Shown here: one piece after another, positions 58,538 to 62,746 of the stretch
Layout of the letters: every line of letters starts with the position of its first letter
Numbering within the stretch: position 1 is the stretch's first letter
Source: an uncultured Clostridium sp.
GTDB taxonomy: Bacteria > Bacillota > Clostridia > Lachnospirales > Lachnospiraceae
Direction: 5' to 3'
NCBI GenBank assembly: GCA_946553025.1
Contig: CAMNRM010000027.1
Span: 1 to 62,746 of the forward strand
DNA: 62,746 nt
Notes under the pieces: model-generated
What the model was told of the DNA's origin: nothing
Databases searched by the model: none
Seen by the model: the letters and a program-made list of their open reading frames with translations, nothing else
Translations under genes and position numbers: made by a program

Positions 58538-61500
58538 GTTATCTTCTCCTTTTTATGTTTGACCGATTGCAAAAATTTATAGAATATCTTAATCATCATC
58601 AATATTCCCGAAAAAAATACAATCACAATCAGCCACGCTGTATTATCCCCTGTTTTAGGAAAGGCTGATATCGCAGAAGAGGAAATATGTTTTTGTTTAT
58701 CTGGAATATTGTAAACTTCCGGGCTGTCAGGACTTTCAGATACCTCTGCATTTTCTGGAAAAATATCATTTTCCAGAGGTTTAAGAACACTTGAATCCCC
58801 CATTGAACTTTCTGCATTTTCAGGTATGGCATCCGAATTTAAAGCATCACTTGCATTACTGATTGTACCAGAAATACCTGTAGCAGATGTTCCTGAATAC
58901 CCGGAAGCTGCGCTGTACACACCAGAAATTTCTGAAGGATGAGAAATTTCGGGTTTATCCAGAGAACCCGGCGGATCGGTATTTCCAGAATCATCCGGGG
59001 GACTCGGCAGGTCGGTATTTCCAGAATCATCCGGGAGGCTCGGCGGATCGGTATTTCCAGAATCATCCGGGAGGCTCGGCAGATCGATATTTCCAGGATC
59101 ATCCGGGGGATTTGGCGGGTCGGTATTTCCAGAATCATCCGGGGGACTCAGTAGATCGGTATTTTCAGAATCATCCGGGGGACTCGGTGGATCGGTATTT
59201 CCAGAATCGTCCGGGAGGCTCGGCAGATCGGTATTTCCAGAATCGTCCGGGGAACTCGGCGGATCGATATTTCCAGAACCATCCGGGGGACTCGGTGGAT
59301 CGGTATTTCCAGAATCGTCCGGGGGATTTGGCTGGTCGGTATTTCCAGGATCATCCGGGGGATTTGGCGGGTCGGTATTTCCAGGATCATCTGAAGTTTC
59401 TGGTTCATTGAAAAGGTTCAGTTTTTGTTCCGACTTTGCTTCTCCTGCCTGAATAAAAAGGCCATTATCGGTTACAGCTACACCTTCAGGGAGTTGTTCC
59501 CATGCAAGTACACTGCTGTAGCCGGGAATACTTTTCGTTTCAACCAGTTCATACGACGCACGGGGTTTTACTTTAAAAGAAAGTTTTCCCTCTGCATCGG
59601 TTATCCCCTGTGCAAAAGGAAGCCCTCGCACCTGTTCTTCATGGTTCCACTGGTACAGGGTAAATGTTACACCTGCTAACGGCATTTGATTCTCGCTGTC
59701 TTTTTTAACAATTTGTATATCGGCTTTCCGTGCGGCTACACCACCGCCTCCGCCGCCACCCCCGCCGCCCACGAATGCATTATTATTTTTATTTCCGCCA
59801 AGAAGCATCGAGCCGCCATCAAAATATACGCTGTTGCTGTAACCTCCTGTCTGGCGTTTTATGATATCTGCTGTATAAGTTAACACATAAGCTTCCCGGC
59901 TGCCCTCATTAATGGGAAGCTGTACAGTAAAAGCATTTGATGACGGATCATAATCGGCAATACTTAACGGCTGCCCGGTTCCCGTCTTTTGATAAGAAGG
60001 CTTCTGATCCTTATCTACGCTTGTACCGGACAGGTCTGCCGGATAAAAATACAGGGTATCTGTGTCCAGTTGAAGCCGTTTATCCAGTGTATCTACAAGC
60101 GCAGGGTTTTCGGGAAGAGCAAGCCCAAAGGGATTAATTAAAACCTCATACCGGATAAGTTCCTGCTGGTTATCTACCCCGCTTGTTTTAAGCAGCCCGT
60201 GATTAGAAAATCTCTGTTCCACCTGATGCGAAACTTCTGCAAATTCAACACCATCTGCCCAGCCCTTCATGCGAATCGTATTTTCTACCACAACCGTCTG
60301 ATCGCCGCCAAATCCCAGAATCTCCGGATCAACCTCCGTTTCAAAAGTAACCATCGTTTTTTCGTCAACACGACCTAAATTCATGGTCAGTTCCTGCCCT
60401 GATAATGACGCTTCGAGCTTTTCTGGATCTGGTTCCGCCGCCAACGTTCCTTCTTTATAGGTCAGTCCCAGGGGCAGGTTATCGCTCAAAACCACATCGG
60501 TCATTGGAAGTCCCGCCGCATCAACTTCCACCGTCCATTTCATTGTCCTGGCAGAGTAATCGTAAACCGGAGGTTTTTTAGCCAGGACCTCACTGCTGAC
60601 CTTAACTGTGCTGTCAGCGCTTGCGCTTCGTTCCTCATCCATATTTCCAATCTTCATATTCGTGGTGGAAATCGTATTTTTAAGCATCACCTCTGATGTA
60701 TTATTAGAAAAAAGACAGGGATCGCAAACCTTTGTTGTATAACGGAGGGTAATCTTCCTCCTGCCTATTTCTCCGACTTTAATACTAAGGTGTTGCGAGT
60801 CATTATCATAAACGAAACTGACCAGATCTTTTTCATTTTCCTCTGGATTTTGATTATCAAACAAAACCAAAATATCCTGAATATCCCCTGCCAGTTCCAA
60901 ACCGCTTCTGTGTCCGGCAATTGTGCACCTGGGACCGATAATGCTTAAATTATCGCTAAAGTCCCCGCCTAAAAAATTTGCTTTATGAGGATTGATTTCT
61001 ACTGTCCATGAAATGGTACGGTCTTTTGGGTGAAAGCCATCATTGGTTTTCATCAGCACAGATGTGCCGGAGGTTCCGCTGCCATCCCCGCTTCCAACAG
61101 GGACAGTAATCTTAGGTGTGGTATACTCCCTGTCCTTGTAGTTAAAAGTAAAAAAGGCAACATTATTACCCAGGCTCGTACCGCTGTTATACATTTCTTC
61201 AGGAACCACCGTCTGATAGGTAATGTTCACCGGCTTATCTGATACTTCAATAGGCGAAATGGTAAAAGTATTATTGCCGACATTATACCTCTTCATTTCC
61301 GCCGCAGTCTTTCCCTCTATCTGTATGGAATCTTCCACCAAGCTGCTGCCATCGGGAAGCTGATCGTGGAGTGTCAGTTCATTATCCTCAGTAAAAGAAA
61401 AACCATTGGGATTCATTGTAATAGTCCAGTCCGTGGTGGAACCTGTGCCATCGGTGTGCCGTGTTGTTTTTCCTGTTTTAGTTATCCATACCGGCTGAGG

Positions 61501-62664
61501 AATAATTACTGTACTCTGGCTGCTGATACCCAGAGCATTCCACAGGCCATCCTTCTCAGCAAACACATCCGCGGTATTGCTTATCTTTTTGCCGCCACTT
61601 CCCGGCAGAAGAAGTTCATCCTTAATCAAGGTCTGATACGTAATTTTCAGTTCCTGTGCCGGATTTGCCTGTGTTGCTTCTCCTGCGCAAAACCGGGTTC
61701 CGCCAAAAACTAAAACGGTTTCACCTTCGTTAACCAGAGGTTCTATAAGCGCATAGGTATCTGCATCAGCAGGAATGTCATCGCGGGATGCATAGACTGA
61801 AACAAAACTTCCATCAATTTTTATGCTGTTCTCCACATATTGGTGCAGGGAGGTATCTATTTTATCACGCAATTCTATCGGGGTGTCTAAAGAAATAGCA
61901 TCCTTCCCGTCAGGATTCTGATGGGGCGTATAGTCTATCTCCCAGGTGATGGTTTTATCGTTGACTTCACCGCCTTTTTGGATTTTTGCCTTTGCATGTA
62001 TTGGCTCATTTTCTGCATAGCCAAAATTAATTTGAGAATTATCTTCAAATTTCATTGCATAAAGATTGTTCTTTCCCTCTACAGGCATTTCATCCGGCGG
62101 CACATCCCCTGCCCGGGTACAGTTCAGATAAAAGAAGGCATCTTCAAGTCCCTCATAGTCGGATAACACTGTGTCCGAACTGTCTGTTTTTGCATCAAAT
62201 TCCACCCAGGCCCTGCCACTGCTTCGTTCTGCATAAAGTCTTCCAAATTGTTCTTCTCCATCTTCCGTTTCAATCGTCAGCGGAGAACCATTTAAATCAG
62301 GCAGAACCAGATGGGGAGAAACCTCCAGATAATAGCTTGTATCAGATTTAATGTTTTGACATTGTTCTTCATTAATCTCATAAGTGTAGCGCAGTACCAG
62401 CTTCTGATCTTTTTTAATCAATGCGTTATCCTGGACAACATCGCCGTCAAGCTGATCATCTGTACTGGCATAATGAAGAGTAATACTCTGAAACCGTACT
62501 ATATCTGAAAATTTTCCTTGCTTTTTTGCATTCGACGGCGTCGCTTCACTAATCGCAGATGTCCATGATGTGTCAACTAAGGCATAAACCGGAATACCAT
62601 TGCTAATAAGAAGCGCAAGGGAAAGCAGTAAAGGAAGAGTATGGTTCGTAATCCATCGTTTCAT
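58534..62664 (-). CDS. LPXTG-type (FPKTG) multidomain surface protein
   Basis: A 1376-residue wall-anchored protein. The start at 62664 follows AGGAG and gives the signal peptide TNHTLPLLLSLALLISNGI with cleavage after VYA. A long series of beta domains follows (adhesin-type, with repeats of the TITWEIDYTPH and RTISWTVEINPH form, as in Cna/SdrD-like isopeptide modules). Then come a poly-Gly run, a SpaA/Cna-B domain (IQIVKKDSENQMPLAGVTFT), twelve 12-residue repeats of the DDSGNTDPPSPP kind, and the sorting signal FPKTG (1335-1339), a membrane helix and a basic tail. A sortase should join it to peptidoglycan. It is translationally coupled to the hemerythrin-receiver gene. Confidence 0.88.
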   Translation of the reverse strand: MKRWITNHTLPLLLSLALLISNGIPVYALVDTSWTSAISEATPSNAKKQGKFSDIVRFQSITLHYASTDDQLDGDVVQDNALIKKDQKLVLRYTYEINEEQCQNIKSDTSYYLEVSPHLVLPDLNGSPLTIETEDGEEQFGRLYAERSSGRAWVEFDAKTDSSDTVLSDYEGLEDAFFYLNCTRAGDVPPDEMPVEGKNNLYAMKFEDNSQINFGYAENEPIHAKAKIQKGGEVNDKTITWEIDYTPHQNPDGKDAISLDTPIELRDKIDTSLHQYVENSIKIDGSFVSVYASRDDIPADADTYALIEPLVNEGETVLVFGGTRFCAGEATQANPAQELKITYQTLIKDELLLPGSGGKKISNTADVFAEKDGLWNALGISSQSTVIIPQPVWITKTGKTTRHTDGTGSTTDWTITMNPNGFSFTEDNELTLHDQLPDGSSLVEDSIQIEGKTAAEMKRYNVGNNTFTISPIEVSDKPVNITYQTVVPEEMYNSGTSLGNNVAFFTFNYKDREYTTPKITVPVGSGDGSGTSGTSVLMKTNDGFHPKDRTISWTVEINPHKANFLGGDFSDNLSIIGPRCTIAGHRSGLELAGDIQDILVLFDNQNPEENEKDLVSFVYDNDSQHLSIKVGEIGRRKITLRYTTKVCDPCLFSNNTSEVMLKNTISTTNMKIGNMDEERSASADSTVKVSSEVLAKKPPVYDYSARTMKWTVEVDAAGLPMTDVVLSDNLPLGLTYKEGTLAAEPDPEKLEASLSGQELTMNLGRVDEKTMVTFETEVDPEILGFGGDQTVVVENTIRMKGWADGVEFAEVSHQVEQRFSNHGLLKTSGVDNQQELIRYEVLINPFGLALPENPALVDTLDKRLQLDTDTLYFYPADLSGTSVDKDQKPSYQKTGTGQPLSIADYDPSSNAFTVQLPINEGSREAYVLTYTADIIKRQTGGYSNSVYFDGGSMLLGGNKNNNAFVGGGGGGGGGGVAARKADIQIVKKDSENQMPLAGVTFTLYQWNHEEQVRGLPFAQGITDAEGKLSFKVKPRASYELVETKSIPGYSSVLAWEQLPEGVAVTDNGLFIQAGEAKSEQKLNLFNEPETSDDPGNTDPPNPPDDPGNTDQPNPPDDSGNTDPPSPPDGSGNIDPPSSPDDSGNTDLPSLPDDSGNTDPPSPPDDSENTDLLSPPDDSGNTDPPNPPDDPGNIDLPSLPDDSGNTDPPSLPDDSGNTDLPSPPDDSGNTDPPGSLDKPEISHPSEISGVYSAASGYSGTSATGISGTISNASDALNSDAIPENAESSMGDSSVLKPLENDIFPENAEVSESPDSPEVYNIPDKQKHISSSAISAFPKTGDNTAWLIVIVFFSGILMMIKIFYKFLQSVKHKKEKIT
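58961..59392 (-). repeat. twelve tandem 36-nt coding repeats
   Basis: Twelve 36-nt units encode DDSGNTDPPSPP-like 12-mers, a proline-rich stalk. Units differ by a few bases. The opposite strand is also open here, which is a side effect of the 36-nt period. Confidence 0.85.
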
Positions 62665-62718
62665 TACAATTATTCTCCTGTTCATTTGGACAAAATTATT
62701 GTTCACAGCCGCAGGTTT

Positions 62719-62744
62719 TACAACATAATTTTTCTTATGTTGTA
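62719..62744. promoter_or_regulatory. 10-bp palindrome upstream of the surface protein gene
   Basis: TACAACATAA (62719-62728) is the reverse complement of TTATGTTGTA (62735-62744), with a 6-nt loop. It lies 55 bp before the start codon at the window edge; candidate regulator site or leader hairpin. Confidence 0.5.
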
Positions 62745-62746
62745 GA

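Noticed and set aside
58887-59411. Plus-strand open frame of 174 codons over the proline-repeat region
   Set aside because: It mirrors the 36-nt repeats of the minus-strand LPXTG-type gene and has no ribosome binding site or known fold.

Overview
The window looks like a chromosomal segment from a low-to-mid GC Gram-positive gut anaerobe, most likely a Lachnospiraceae/Clostridia member. The reasons are strong AGGAGG-type ribosome binding sites, many lipobox proteins, an LPXTG-type surface protein, LplB/LplC-type and MsmEFG-type sugar ABC transporters with LacI or membrane AraC regulators, a BglG/LicT-controlled PTS cluster, and DUF1540, C_GCAxxG_C_C and Uma2 families. No rRNA, tRNA or CRISPR array was recognised. 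All names rest on reading motifs by eye; no database search was run.

Layout, left to right. 1-295: a structured stretch with two hairpin terminators and a 14-bp inverted repeat. 296-4152 (-): a lipoprotein, a zinc dehydrogenase and a tightly packed three-gene cassette (DUF4869-like protein, small P-loop ATPase, possible TOPRIM-like protein). 4259-9783 (-): an HxlR regulator, an HscC-type Hsp70 and a giant J-protein whose HPD motif is missing, all overlapping. 9991-11924 (+): a RiPP-type cluster with a 57-residue ACGX-repeat precursor, a radical SAM/SPASM enzyme and a nitroreductase. 12134-17668: ThrH, an exported protein, a retropepsin-like protein with a small partner, an MGMT-family protein, and a type II restriction-modification system with a controller protein.

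17704-24293 (-) is a polysaccharide-type ABC transporter with a membrane AraC sensor. 24757-36447 holds a chemoreceptor, lipoproteins, a large wall-binding protein preceded by what looks like an invertible promoter (two 26-bp inverted sites, each with 9-bp arms around an 8-bp core), a Uma2 protein, an M20 peptidase, a possible type I toxin (holin-like) and a C_GCAxxG_C_C-Nudix fusion. 36548-38807 holds an AEC permease, a MITE with a target-site duplication, and a branched-chain aminotransferase.

39253-45352 (+) is a fructan operon (binding protein, two permeases, GH32, LacI). It is followed by a type III toxin-antitoxin locus (two 36-nt RNA repeats, terminator, ToxN-like toxin; 45368-46091). 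46210-53562 is an alpha-glucoside operon (GH31, permeases, binding protein) with a divergent LacI. 53658-57064 (+) is a self-controlled PTS operon (antiterminator with RAT/terminator leader, EIIA, an HPr variant with Asp at position 46, EIIBC). 57170-62664 (-) is an LPXTG-type adhesin translationally coupled to a hemerythrin-CheX-like-receiver protein.

The candidates most worth a second look are the invertible promoter, the type III toxin-antitoxin locus, the ACGX-repeat RiPP cluster, the DUF4869/P-loop/TOPRIM-like cassette, the phosphomimetic HPr, the holin-like toxin with its occluded ribosome binding site, and the dispersed structured MITE family sitting inside sugar-transport operons.
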